From a virus, in the IMG/VR virus record IMGVR_UViG_3300042301_005010, positions 1 to 64,000 of that record: DNA of 64,000 nucleotides; one strand, 5' to 3'. Both the position numbers and the translations under genes were made by a program. Position 1 is the stretch's first letter; every line of letters begins with the position of its first letter. The notes under the pieces are model-generated. The model ran no database searches and was not told where the DNA came from. It saw nothing but the letters and a program-made list of their open reading frames with translations. Below are positions 1-7,673 of the stretch, piece by piece.

Positions 1-330
1 CTGCCGCGGGATCTCCGGCCACAGCCCGGCGTGCGTGTCGCCGCGGCGAACTGCGCACACCGCTTCATGAGAGCAGCCCAGTTGCCTGGCCAGGCTGCAG
101 CTGCTCAACTCCGACAGCAGGATCAGGCGCACCTCATCAGGGCTCAGAGGGCGGCGCTGCCGCTTCTTGGGTGGCGACTGGCTGCGTTCGCCCTCCCAGG
201 CAGTCCAGCGATATTCACAGCTGTGGCACCGATACCGGCGGCGGCGGCGGCCATCTCGATTCAGCCGGGAGTCAGCTGTTCGGAAGCTGTGGCCGTGGCA
301 GCTGGGGCATTCGGTTGGAGGGTGGGTCAT
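1..330 (-). CDS. Zinc-ribbon plus helix-turn-helix protein, truncated by window edge
   Basis: An ATG at 330 opens a frame of 110 codons with no stop before the window edge, so the C-terminus is missing. Cysteines at residues 8 and 11 (CPSC) and 35 and 38 (CHSC), with an arginine-rich stretch between them, look like an NrdR/transposase-type zinc ribbon. Residues about 80-100 (LARQLGCSHEAVCAVRRG) look like a helix-turn-helix. The start overlaps the stop of the preceding minus-strand ORF as ATGA, the coupling seen across this operon. The likely role is nucleic-acid binding. Target and function are unknown. Confidence 0.6.
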   Translation of the reverse strand, partial: MTHPPTECPSCHGHSFRTADSRLNRDGRRRRRYRCHSCEYRWTAWEGERSQSPPKKRQRRPLSPDEVRLILLSELSSCSLARQLGCSHEAVCAVRRGDTHAGLWPEIPRQ

Positions 331-443
331 GGATGCACCGATTGCCCGGCTCCCGGCGTGTGGCAGCCCACCCCATCAAGCCAGTCGGCTGTGGCGCTGC
401 TGCCGTAGCGCTCTCGCAGTTGCCGGGCAATCTCGTGGGCCAC
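327..443 (-). CDS. Possible 38-residue small protein
   Basis: A GTG at 443 opens a 38-codon frame whose stop overlaps the next start (330) as ATGA. The peptide has amphipathic helix character (HEIARQLRERYGSS). It overlaps the previous gene by 68 bp in the +1 frame, which is unusual. The same frame is open upstream to an ATG at 596, so the true start is uncertain. No family is recognised. The start/stop coupling is the main support. Confidence 0.3.
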   Translation of the reverse strand: MAHEIARQLRERYGSSATADWLDGVGCHTPGAGQSVHP

Positions 444-639
444 GGCGGCGGCAGTCGCGGCGGCAGTCGCTGCAGATCGCCTCGACCGGGCATGGGCCAC
501 CGGTTGGGCAAGCGCCACGGCACACCGCCAAGGCCAGGCGGTCGGCAGGGGTGGGAGCGAGGTCAGGTGGCCGGGGCCGGTCCATCGGCTTTCCATTGAT
601 CGCGGCCAGCTGGTTGATGTGGTCGGGGTTGGTGGTCAT
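376..639 (-). CDS. Small cysteine-rich protein, 87 aa
   Basis: The ATG at 639 overlaps the upstream stop (636-638) as ATGA, indicating translational coupling. The middle of the protein carries a cluster of cysteines (pattern CRGACP, CPVEAICSDC, C) consistent with a small zinc-binding fold. The C-terminus is arginine-rich and overlaps the next ORF. Phage early operons often carry such small metal-binding proteins. No specific family is recognised. Confidence 0.5.
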   Translation of the reverse strand: MTTNPDHINQLAAINGKPMDRPRPPDLAPTPADRLALAVCRGACPTGGPCPVEAICSDCRRDCRRRGPRDCPATARALRQQRHSRLA

Positions 640-1169
640 GGTTGAACCACCGCCGCAGGATCGGGCCGGCTGTAATCAAAGCGCCACCAGCAAGCACCAG
701 TGGGAAGATCGTTGTTGAGGACATTCTCACGGCAAGCGATGGGCCAGCCGTTGTTGTTGAAGAAGATCACCGCCAACTCATTCATGCCCATATCGAAATA
801 GATGTGCTGCTTGCGGGACCAGCCGCTGCAGGGTGTGGTGGCCACCCGCTCAGGCATCGGCAGGGTGGTGGTGTCGTCGATGATCTGCCGGTCGTGCTCA
901 TCCACGATCAGCTGCAGCGACCCCGGCGGGAAGTGCCGGCCCTCCTCGGGAATGTTGATGCCTGGGAAAGGTGCATGAAGCGTGAAATCCCCATCATTGA
1001 TCGTGATCTGCTGCAGGGCTTCCGGTTCATGTGGAGCGCGCATCAGCAGCACCGAGCGGGCGTTATAGATCAGTCGCCGCTCCTGGCCCGCTTCGGAGGG
1101 ATTTGAGTTCCTGACGGAGATCCACTCGATCCCGTTGAGCACGCCTTTTCCGAGGCGCGGTCTGCCCAT
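636..1169 (-). CDS. Hypothetical protein, 177 aa
   Basis: The protein-like part of this frame starts near an ATG at 1169 (MGRPRLGKG). A longer reading to 1496 is possible, but its first hundred residues are a low-complexity shadow of the endonuclease gene. The C-terminal half is rich in aromatic and acidic residues (FDMGMNELAVIFFNNNGW). The stop is coupled to the next gene by ATGA. The 5' end overlaps the endonuclease frame by 107 bp. No recognisable domain, and no function assigned. Confidence 0.6.
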   Translation of the reverse strand: MGRPRLGKGVLNGIEWISVRNSNPSEAGQERRLIYNARSVLLMRAPHEPEALQQITINDGDFTLHAPFPGINIPEEGRHFPPGSLQLIVDEHDRQIIDDTTTLPMPERVATTPCSGWSRKQHIYFDMGMNELAVIFFNNNGWPIACRENVLNNDLPTGACWWRFDYSRPDPAAVVQP

Positions 1170-1656
1170 GCTGTTTCGATCCAACGGCCAACGGGTCAGC
1201 CACGGTTTGAGGATGTGATGGTTGCGGTCCAGGGCCACACCAGCGAGTTGCACCTCCGGCGGTGGCCAGGACACGCTGGGATCTGCGACTCTCGATGAGG
1301 TCTGCAATGAGCGAGAGCCAGTAGGGGGTGCCATCGAAGATGTGTGCGTCGGAAAGGGGGATGAGGACCCAACCGGAGAGCTGGGCGAGCATGGTCTTGG
1401 TGATGTCCCTGCTGATGCCTTGGCCTGTGGAGTGCCCCCCGGGCCGCCAGATGCCGCCGTTGACTTCGACGGCCACCTGCGCATCCGGCCAGGCAAAGTC
1501 AGCGCGAAAAAAAGTTCTACGCGACCTCAGCCCTTCCTGCTTCTTGTACAAGGCCCAGGTGTCCCACACGGGCAGGATGAACTCTCGCTGGAAGGGCAGG
1601 CCGGGGAAGCAGAACAGCCACTGGTTGGCAAAAGCTTCCTCTAGATGGCTTGGCAT
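1063..1656 (-). CDS. Putative PD-(D/E)XK (DUF559/Vsr-like) endonuclease
   Basis: From the ATG at 1656 the first ~110 residues look like a small phage endonuclease: an aromatic N-terminus, then FRADFAWPDAQVAVEVNGG, which matches the D...ExN/K core of DUF559/Vsr-like folds, followed by GISRDITKTMLAQLSGW and a hydrophobic strand. Such proteins nick or cleave DNA and are common in phage replication operons. The frame stays open beyond the domain to 1063, but the last ~35 residues overlap the next gene and are compositionally poor. The 5' end overlaps the upstream gene by 140 bp. A frame error joining it to a neighbour cannot be excluded. Confidence 0.65.
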   Translation of the reverse strand: MPSHLEEAFANQWLFCFPGLPFQREFILPVWDTWALYKKQEGLRSRRTFFRADFAWPDAQVAVEVNGGIWRPGGHSTGQGISRDITKTMLAQLSGWVLIPLSDAHIFDGTPYWLSLIADLIESRRSQRVLATAGGATRWCGPGPQPSHPQTVADPLAVGSKQHGQTAPRKRRAQRDRVDLRQELKSLRSGPGAATDL

Positions 1657-2008
1657 TGGTAGCCTCGGTGCAATCGATCGCGATAGGGAACGGGCGAACC
1701 CAAACCAACACCGGGCTGGTGATCGGGTTAGGGGGATCGCCTGCAATGAGCGAGAGCCAGTTGGCGTGGGAAAGGGCCATCACCCGCAACAACGACTGGA
1801 TGGATTCCGGCATGGTCTGCTGAAGCTCGTTGTGGCAGGCGCCGAGGGCGGCCTCGATGACCCACAGCAAGCTCTTGAAATCGTTGGCCGGGAGCTGGTC
1901 AGGGCAGCAGGGTTGAAACTGCTGCTGGCCGTAGCCGCGCTGCAGGTGAAGGCTGCCATCGGCAAACAGGGCAAACCCTGTGATGGGCTGATCGGTGGAG
2001 GAATTCAT
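1517..2008 (-). CDS. Hypothetical protein, 163 aa
   Basis: Starts MNSSTDQPITGFALFADG. Residues 1-110 have normal composition with a helical segment (SLLWVIEAALGACHNELQQ). The last ~45 residues lie on top of the endonuclease gene in another frame and look like a shadow (proline/arginine rich). The natural protein may therefore be shorter, or continue into the endonuclease through a frameshift. No domain recognised. Confidence 0.55.
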   Translation of the reverse strand: MNSSTDQPITGFALFADGSLHLQRGYGQQQFQPCCPDQLPANDFKSLLWVIEAALGACHNELQQTMPESIQSLLRVMALSHANWLSLIAGDPPNPITSPVLVWVRPFPIAIDCTEATNAKPSRGSFCQPVAVLLPRPALPARVHPARVGHLGLVQEAGRAEVA

Positions 2009-2041
2009 GGCTGCAATGCGGTGGGGAGGGCTTGATGCAGA

Positions 2042-2458
2042 TCAAGCGCTGGCCTTATCGCTGTCGCTGCGATCGGTTGCGATGGGAATGCCGGAGCGCG
2101 GGCGCATGGGGATGACGCCCAGTTCCAGCTCCCGCTGGTTGGGGTCTCTGCGGCTGAGACCTCGCTGGCCCGCGTTGTAGAACCAGATGCTGGATTCCCT
2201 GGGCGGCCGAGGTGCTTTCATGACCACCTCGTCGCGGACGACCAGGCGGTTTTCGTGGCCCAGCTGCGTCACGGTCACCTTCAGGGTGATGGTGCCGGTG
2301 CCACCGTTGGCCAGTACCGCCTCGCTGACCTTGGAGAGGGCGTCGGACAGCTCGGTGTGAGTGCGTCCGTCGCGTTGGGAGAAGAGGAACTGCCCGAAGG
2401 GAGAGGCCTCCAAGGCTTCCTCGCTTTCGGTCTGGCTGTCGATGATGTCGTCGTTCAT
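2042..2458 (-). CDS. Conserved-looking phage protein, 138 aa
   Basis: Start ATG at 2458 (MNDDIIDSQTESEE). The N-terminus is acidic. It is followed by alternating hydrophobic strands (TITLKVTVTQLGHENRLVVRDEV) and a C-terminus with many prolines and arginines. The layout suggests a small beta-rich nucleic-acid- or protein-binding phage protein. It lies directly downstream of the DUF2303 gene, in the same direction, with a 38-bp gap. Specific function unknown. Confidence 0.7.
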   Translation of the reverse strand: MNDDIIDSQTESEEALEASPFGQFLFSQRDGRTHTELSDALSKVSEAVLANGGTGTITLKVTVTQLGHENRLVVRDEVVMKAPRPPRESSIWFYNAGQRGLSRRDPNQRELELGVIPMRPRSGIPIATDRSDSDKASA

Positions 2459-2496
2459 GGAGAGAGAGATCGGAGTGGATGCAGAAGGGGAAGGCC

Positions 2497-3456
2497 TCAG
2501 ACCTTCCCGTAGAAGACGGGCATCCCCAACAGGTTGGAGACCTCGTCAACCACTTCCTTAAAGGCGTGCTCGATTGCCATCTCCGGGTCCACCAGCAGGA
2601 CAGAGAGTTTCACGGCGGAGTCCACAATCCGGTAGCGGAGGCGAGCCTTCACGGCGTAGGCCTTGCCGTACTTAAACAACGGCATGGCGACGGTGAGCAC
2701 CTCGGGGATGGAGATGTCAGCGCGCTCCCCTGCGGTGGCGTTGATCTGCTCCTCCCGCTTCAGCTTGATAGCGCCACTGGAAAGCCGAACGGCGCTGCTG
2801 AAATCGACGGTGGACTTGGCGTTGAAGGTCTGGGCGATCTCCAGGATCGTGGCGGCATCCGGGCTGGAGAAGGTCTCCAGGTTCAGCTCACAGAACTCGG
2901 CGAAATCTTGCTGCGCCATGTACGTGCCGCTGGCCTTCGCCCACCGCATCGACTCGGAGCTGCCGACCAGCTTCAGGTCGGCGTAGACGGTGCCCCATTC
3001 GTTGGGCTGTGCGTCGAAGATCAGCCTAACGGTGCCTTGGGCCTCGTCAGCGATGCAAAGGGCCCTGCTGCGCCTGGGCCGGTAGGCATCATCATCGAGG
3101 CCTTCGGGGTCGTTGTCGAAGACGCTCAGCACATAGGACGTGAAGCTCTGGATGCCGTGGAAGGCGTAATTGGCCTGAGGTCTGAGCCGCTTACAGCCGG
3201 CGGCATTCAGCAACTCAGGCTTTGTCAGGTCGATGGGTTTGAAACCCTCCCTGGTGCGGACGACATAGAAGTGGCCGGGGAGGAGCTCTATGGGCTCCAC
3301 ACCCAGCAGGGTCTGCTCGATTACGGCGTCAGCCTCGGTTCTGATCGTTGATTCGCTAGGTGGTGAGACCAGCGGCATGGGCCTGGCCGCGGCGATCGCT
3401 TTCGCCGATGTAGAGGGGGACGGGACCGCTGCTGATCTGATCGTTGATTCGCTCAT
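2497..3456 (-). CDS. DUF2303 (YfdQ-like) family protein
   Basis: From the ATG at 3456 the frame gives 319 residues. Residues ~55-319 match the DUF2303/YfdQ pattern: an N-terminal PGHFYVVRTREGFKPIDL region, NEWGTVYADLKLV, an ASGTYMAQQDFAEFCE helix, a long helical middle, and a strand-rich C-terminus ending PVFYGKV. DUF2303 genes usually sit beside recombination genes in phage early operons, and here an ERF gene is adjacent. The exact biochemical role is unknown. The N-terminus carries a 26-residue insertion between two copies of SESTIR, encoded by a 78-bp copy of ERF-gene DNA (see repeats). The ancestral N-terminus was probably MSESTIRTEADAV. A longer start at 3645 is in frame but low-complexity. 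Confidence 0.85.
   Translation of the reverse strand: MSESTIRSAAVPSPSTSAKAIAAARPMPLVSPPSESTIRTEADAVIEQTLLGVEPIELLPGHFYVVRTREGFKPIDLTKPELLNAAGCKRLRPQANYAFHGIQSFTSYVLSVFDNDPEGLDDDAYRPRRSRALCIADEAQGTVRLIFDAQPNEWGTVYADLKLVGSSESMRWAKASGTYMAQQDFAEFCELNLETFSSPDAATILEIAQTFNAKSTVDFSSAVRLSSGAIKLKREEQINATAGERADISIPEVLTVAMPLFKYGKAYAVKARLRYRIVDSAVKLSVLLVDPEMAIEHAFKEVVDEVSNLLGMPVFYGKV
3340..3453. repeat. 78-bp insertion flanked by 18-bp direct repeats
   Basis: TCTGATCGTTGATTCGCT occurs at 3340-3357 and again at 3436-3453. The 78 bp between them (3358-3435) are identical to 4099-4176 in the ERF gene. Mismatches begin exactly at both ends of the 78 bp. Eighteen and 78 are both multiples of three, so the DUF2303 frame is kept, but the inserted piece is read in a different frame from the one used in ERF. 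The arrangement looks like an insertion with target duplication, or a template-switch event. Confidence 0.95.
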
Positions 3457-3721
3457 GGGGATGGGGATGAAAGGGGAACAGAAGGGAAGACGGGTTGTGT
3501 TGCTGCAAATGGCCTTGGTCCGGTCCAGTCGGGTGCAGTCCCCCTGGAGCCAACCGGATCCCTCGATGGGGCCCGTTACCGGAGAGAGGCCAGCAGCGTC
3601 CACCGCTTGGTCCGAGCAGTGGGCTGGCGTCACCTGGGAGGCCACAACACGCGCAAGCGCGGCAGCACCAGCAGCAGGGCCTAGGGGCCCCGTGCTGGGG
3701 AAAGGCTGAGGCTGGTTCCTG

Positions 3722-4744
3722 TCATGGCGCGTTGCCCTGTGATGCGGCCGCGGCGTTCTTGGCCAGCAGCTGATCAGCGGCCAGGAGCTTCGACTCGATC
3801 TCCTGGAAGCGTTCCGGAGTGATGGCTGGATCCGTCAGTTCCTGCTCGAGGGCGCGGCGATCGTCCTTGCTGATCCACCCAGGCGGTGGGCCCTGACGAA
3901 CTACGGCGGCAGGACCGCGCTGGGTGGCGCTGGCTGGGCCTGCAGCGGAGCGGGAAGGTGTCGTGACGGTCCGCACCGGTTGTTGCTGTGGACCGTTGCC
4001 CTGGCGCGCCTGGCGGGGCTGGCTGTCGCCTGAAGCGTTGAAGTCGTCATCACGCTCAGCGGCGAGGCCTAGCACCATCTGCAGGGCCAACCGGCGGCAG
4101 GTGGTGAGACCAGCGGCATGGGCCTGGCCGCGGCGATCGCTTTCGCCGATGTAGAGGGGGACGGGACCGCTGCTGACGCAACCGCCGCCGGAATGGATCA
4201 GGTAGCCAGTGACCACCGGAGTGCCGTTGTCGTCCAGCTCCTGGCGGGTGACAGCGCAGAGGCCCATGGCGGCAGCGCTCTGGCCGGCGGCGATCACGCT
4301 GGCGAGATCGGCGTAGCCGTAGGAGATCGTCCCGCCTTTTTTTGTGGCGTACTCCGCCTGGCGGTTTTCGACAAGGCGCGGCTCGGTTGCGTGCCATGCT
4401 GCAAGTGCAGCAAACAGCTGCATCTGCTGTTCTGCTGTCGGTTCGTAGTTGAGGAACTCGATCAACCGCCGCCGCTGGTCGTCCTTGAAAACGTGGTCTT
4501 GGCGGCTGGTCTGGTCGTGTTGGGCCTGCGCTTCGGCCAGCACGTGGATCTCTGAGCGGAGCTGGGCGATCACGCCCTCCTGTTTGCGAATCTGCTGGTC
4601 GTGAAAGCCGATTTGCTGGTTGGCGCGGTGGGCGAAGTCTTCCAGTGCCCTGTGGGAGAGCTGTGGACTGGCCGCGGCCGGCGCCCCGGAGAAAGGCGGT
4701 GGAGGATGCGGCGATGGCGCCCCTGACTGGGTACTGGAATCCAT
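3722..4744 (-). CDS. ERF-family single-strand annealing recombinase
   Basis: 340 residues. A proline-rich N-terminus and a coiled-coil-like helix (HDQQIRKQEGVIAQLRSEIHVL) precede the ERF core: AALAAWHATEPRL, YGYADLASVIAAGQSAAAMGL, DDNGTPVVTGYLIHSGGG, then the glycine-poor GQAHAAGLTTCRRLALQM segment and LGLAAERDDD, matching the family's conserved end of the DNA-binding core. The C-terminal tail is Gln/Pro rich, then a helical region. ERF proteins anneal complementary single strands during phage recombination and genome circularisation. Residues 185-210 or so are encoded by the 78-bp stretch that reappears in the DUF2303 gene. Because it fits the ERF family pattern here, this copy is the likely source. 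Confidence 0.88.
   Translation of the reverse strand: MDSSTQSGAPSPHPPPPFSGAPAAASPQLSHRALEDFAHRANQQIGFHDQQIRKQEGVIAQLRSEIHVLAEAQAQHDQTSRQDHVFKDDQRRRLIEFLNYEPTAEQQMQLFAALAAWHATEPRLVENRQAEYATKKGGTISYGYADLASVIAAGQSAAAMGLCAVTRQELDDNGTPVVTGYLIHSGGGCVSSGPVPLYIGESDRRGQAHAAGLTTCRRLALQMVLGLAAERDDDFNASGDSQPRQARQGNGPQQQPVRTVTTPSRSAAGPASATQRGPAAVVRQGPPPGWISKDDRRALEQELTDPAITPERFQEIESKLLAADQLLAKNAAAASQGNAP
4099..4176. repeat. Source copy of the 78-bp duplicated segment
   Basis: Identical over 78 bp to 3358-3435 at a fixed offset of 741 bp. The first differing bases are 4098/3357 and 4177/3436. It lies inside the conserved ERF core. It contains one GGCCGCGGC and one GCGATCGC palindrome side by side. Confidence 0.95.
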
Positions 4745-5095
4745 TCGAGCCGTTGCGAGAGAGGTTGGTAGTGCATCGGTTACGCTGCACCGATCCGCCC
4801 ACCGAACATTAGCACCATTGTGACTTCGTAATGTCGCAGGTTCATGCCGTCGTGAATCAAGTCCCTAACGGCCCTCCTGGCTGCGTCATGGCCACCAGTA
4901 ATGGCGTGCTTTCTGTCACAGTTCTTCATGCCACGGCTGCCGATTTTTTCTGGCAACAGCGGCAGGTGCTGACAGAAGCTTTCAGCTGCAGTGCTTTGCG
5001 CCTACTGATGCTGAGGCCAGAAAACAGCAGCGCTGAACCGATCCAGATGGAATGGAGCCGACCGCCGGAGGCCAGGCCACTGAACGATCCACCGA
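4745..5095. promoter_or_regulatory. Intergenic region upstream of ERF; possible small plus-strand ORF
   Basis: About 350 bp between two minus-strand genes. On the minus strand, GCTAATGTTCGG (4804-4815) resembles ACTTATGTTCGG (6055-6066) upstream of the next operon gene, so both could be promoter -10 regions or operators. A 92-codon plus-strand ORF (4831-5109) is present, but it runs against the operon and has no recognisable domain. I rate it unlikely to be a gene. Nothing else is evident. Confidence 0.35.
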
Positions 5096-6010
5096 TCAGT
5101 CGACACTGATCGCCGTTTCCGACCCCTGCTGCTTGGCTGAGGCCTTTGCAAGCTGCTGCGCCTTTCGATCTTCCAAGCGCTGCAGCAGCACCTGGGTGGC
5201 GAGCTGCTCACCCTCTACCTGCTCAGGCCCCCAGGTTTCCGTGCCAAGCAGCACCAACCGGAGAAACTTCTGCCGCTCGGGCTCCTTGCCTGGGTAGAGC
5301 TCGACGATCTGGGCCCAGTCCTCAACGATGTCCAGGCCTGCGTCGATGGCGGCTTTGCGCAGCGTGCGGCCTGAGATGCACTCCGGAGGCCTCTCTTGCT
5401 CTGCTGCGGCCTGCTTTTTGACGAGTGGCTCTGGGGTGAGGCGACTGATGGCAATGGACAGGAGCTCCTCGGGCCCAAAAACGCCCTGCTGATCGCGCAG
5501 CACGTGCGCGCTGGCGACGCAGTCCCGGAGTCGCTGATCTGTCGGTGCCGCTTGCTTGCCAGCTTGCACGGCCGCAACCCATTCATTCAGCCGCCCAAGC
5601 TCCAAGAAGAAGGTGCTGGCGAGAGAGCGGCTTTTGCGCCGCAGAAACAGGTTGAGCCCACTCGAATGCAGGCGGCTGGTCAGGCTGACCTCCCGCCAAC
5701 CGGGGACATCATCTGCAGGCTCAGAGGCTGGAGTTCCGATCGCCTCCCAGACATGGCCGCGGTGGTTGACCCATTGCCCGGCCTGCAGAGACATTCCAGC
5801 GACCCACTCCGAGATCGGTTCCGAGGATCGCGCCAGCAGGGCCAGCTCAGCAAGTCGTGAGGTGACAGCCAGGCTCCAGCCGTTGTAGTCCAGCCACTGC
5901 TCGATCAACGAGCGCAAGACCTCACGGCCGCTCTGCTCAGTGATCAGCCAGTGGTCTCGAGCAACAGGCTCTGACCCTGGCGGCCTCGACATTTGCTGCT
6001 GCTGATCCAT
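5096..6010 (-). CDS. Hypothetical protein, 304 aa, first gene of the minus-strand early operon
   Basis: Start taken at the ATG at 6010 (MDQQQQMSRPPGSEP). An ATG at 6061 is also in frame but adds an arginine-rich shadow. Residues ~90-120 (AGQWVNHRGHVWEAIGTP) look like a small beta hairpin motif. Residues 170-300 are largely helical with acidic/basic patches (ELLSIAISRLTPEPLVKKQAA, VEDWAQIVELYPGKEPERQ). No known family. As the promoter-proximal gene of the recombination operon it may have a regulatory or replication role, which is inference only. Confidence 0.7.
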   Translation of the reverse strand: MDQQQQMSRPPGSEPVARDHWLITEQSGREVLRSLIEQWLDYNGWSLAVTSRLAELALLARSSEPISEWVAGMSLQAGQWVNHRGHVWEAIGTPASEPADDVPGWREVSLTSRLHSSGLNLFLRRKSRSLASTFFLELGRLNEWVAAVQAGKQAAPTDQRLRDCVASAHVLRDQQGVFGPEELLSIAISRLTPEPLVKKQAAAEQERPPECISGRTLRKAAIDAGLDIVEDWAQIVELYPGKEPERQKFLRLVLLGTETWGPEQVEGEQLATQVLLQRLEDRKAQQLAKASAKQQGSETAISVD

Positions 6011-6389
6011 GGGTGCTCTGAGGCGTGAGGGCCGGGATCGGGTCCATCTGGAGCCGAACATAAGTGCTAGGCGAAATCACGCCGCCACCCTACGAAGCGC
6101 ACTCGCAACAACCACATAGCGCCATGCAGCAGAAGCGCGGCAACGGTGTGGAATCAGATTTGAGACAGCATGGGTCCATACCATCTCGAATCCGCTACGG
6201 TCCAGATGTGCTGGTCGGTTTCCCGCAAACAACAAAGGCCCCGCCGAAACGGAGCCAGTGTTGCCCTTGCGGGCTGCGACCACCGGGCACGCTCCCCAGC
6301 AGGACCAATGGTCGCAACAGGGCAATCCTACTGCAACAGCCGCGATCCGCAGGCTCCAGGGAGTGGAACCATCCATCTCAGATCCTGAC
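6011..6389. promoter_or_regulatory. Divergent intergenic region between early operon and replication gene
   Basis: About 380 bp between divergently transcribed genes with no convincing ORF. It must hold the promoters of both directions. ACTTATGTTCGG on the minus strand (6055-6066) is shared in part with the ERF upstream region. An origin or operator could lie here, but I see no iterons or strong palindromes. Confidence 0.4.
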
Positions 6390-7673
6390 ATGCCAACCAA
6401 AGATTTCAGCGGTGAGTTGCACCGCGCTCTGTTTGCACAGATTCCGCTCGACTTGCTGAGCAGCTGTGCACAGATAGGGCGCAGGAGGTTGGTATTCGTA
6501 TATGCCTGGCTCTGGTTTTATGCCGGTCAAGCGGATGACGGATTCCCTTCCGTCCCTCGGCTTGCCCTGGAGTGCGGCATGAAGGAACGGGACATCAGAA
6601 CGGCACTTTCGACCCTCCTCAGTGAGGGTTGGATCATCAAATCGGGCACAGGACCCAACGGGACTAACCGGTATCGGATCCGTATGGAAACAGGCCGCAA
6701 AAAGCGAACATCGAAACCCATTGCAGTGCAACGCAAGTCAGCACACCCCCTCCCCCCAGAGGGGACCCCCCCCCAGGGCCCCCCCCCTCCCCCCAGAGGG
6801 GACTCCCCCGGAAGGGGACCCCTCCCCCCAGAGGGGACTCCCCCTGGGGGGGACCCAATCAATAAACCCTTAAACGAAGAAGAAGAAATCCAAGAAGGGT
6901 TAAATGATTACTCCACTACATATATCCACCAACGCGGCGAAAAAATCGATGCCACGGCGCCAACGGTCACGACGGCCGAGCCCGTCGCGACAGCGGTCGA
7001 GATCGTGATAGCCTCAGCTCACAACGACGCTCCCCAGCGCCATGCCCAACCGGCAACCCAGCCCCCGGCAGCCGCCTCAACCCTCCCCGACTGCGCCCAC
7101 CCGCACCGCCAGCTGCTGCGCGAGTGGTGGCTCAGGCGCCGCAGCAAGCACCCCGCCGCGGCCAACGAGCTCAGCGCTGGCGACATCCAGGCCATCCAGC
7201 ACGCCGACGCCCTGGGGGTCCTCCGGCCGTTTCTCGAACACGCTGCCGCCAGCGGCTGCAAAACCCTCGTCACCGGTTACCGGCGTCGCTGTGAACAGCT
7301 CCGCGCCGGCCCTGCAGCCGCTGAGGCCTTCGACACCCTTCGCAGCGCCTACCTGGCGGCGCCCCGTCGGGTCCCCTGTCAATCTCTGCCCGCTGCCCAG
7401 AGAGAGTTTTCCGCCGTGCTGGCTGAGGGCCACACCGCCGAGCAGCTGGTAGCGGCCCTGGCCGCTGAAATCCGCGCTCAGGACCAGCAGCACGCCTCCA
7501 CGGGTTTTGCCCCATCCCTGCCTGATATCGCTCGCTGGCTGAAGGAGCGCCGGTTCGCCGCCTACCTGCAGCAGAACCAGCCCGCCGCCCCCGCCGCATT
7601 TGAGGCCCCGATCGATCCAGAAACCGGCGCCCCAGACCCCTTCGCCTACCACCGTCACATCACAGGCCAATGA
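6390..7673 (+). CDS. Winged-helix replication-initiation-type protein
   Basis: From the ATG at 6390, 427 residues. The N-terminus (~1-105) is a winged helix-turn-helix: RRLVFVYAWLWFYAG, DGFPSVPRLALECGMKERD, IRTALSTLLSEGWIIKSG, NRYRIR. This is the HTH type found in phage and plasmid replication proteins. A low-complexity Pro/Gly linker (~120-160) is encoded by three C-rich hairpin repeats, then an acidic stretch. The C-terminal half contains a helical domain (HRQLLREWWLRRRSKHP, DIQAIQHADALGVLRPFLEHA). The DnaD-like layout suggests it binds the origin or recruits host helicase. No polymerase or helicase is seen in the window. A longer upstream start (6258) is in frame but lacks protein-like character. 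Confidence 0.6.
   Translation: MPTKDFSGELHRALFAQIPLDLLSSCAQIGRRRLVFVYAWLWFYAGQADDGFPSVPRLALECGMKERDIRTALSTLLSEGWIIKSGTGPNGTNRYRIRMETGRKKRTSKPIAVQRKSAHPLPPEGTPPQGPPPPPRGDSPGRGPLPPEGTPPGGDPINKPLNEEEEIQEGLNDYSTTYIHQRGEKIDATAPTVTTAEPVATAVEIVIASAHNDAPQRHAQPATQPPAAASTLPDCAHPHRQLLREWWLRRRSKHPAAANELSAGDIQAIQHADALGVLRPFLEHAAASGCKTLVTGYRRRCEQLRAGPAAAEAFDTLRSAYLAAPRRVPCQSLPAAQREFSAVLAEGHTAEQLVAALAAEIRAQDQQHASTGFAPSLPDIARWLKERRFAAYLQQNQPAAPAAFEAPIDPETGAPDPFAYHRHITGQ
6750..6838. repeat. Three C-rich hairpin repeats inside the replication gene
   Basis: CTCCCCCCAGAGGGGAC occurs at 6750-6766, 6787-6803 and 6822-6838. Each copy folds on itself (CCCC, AGA loop, GGGG), and runs of seven to nine C separate them, so the minus strand has many G-tracts. 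The block encodes the Pro/Gly linker. It is prone to slippage, and to hairpin or G-quadruplex formation. Confidence 0.9.

Noticed and set aside
6064-6459. 131-codon plus-strand ORF in the divergent early region
   Set aside because: Overlaps the start of the replication gene in another frame, low-complexity, and lacks coupling to neighbours.
6744-6856. Possible CRISPR-like array or intergenic repeat
   Set aside because: Repeats are in a coding frame, with irregular short C-runs between them rather than spacers.
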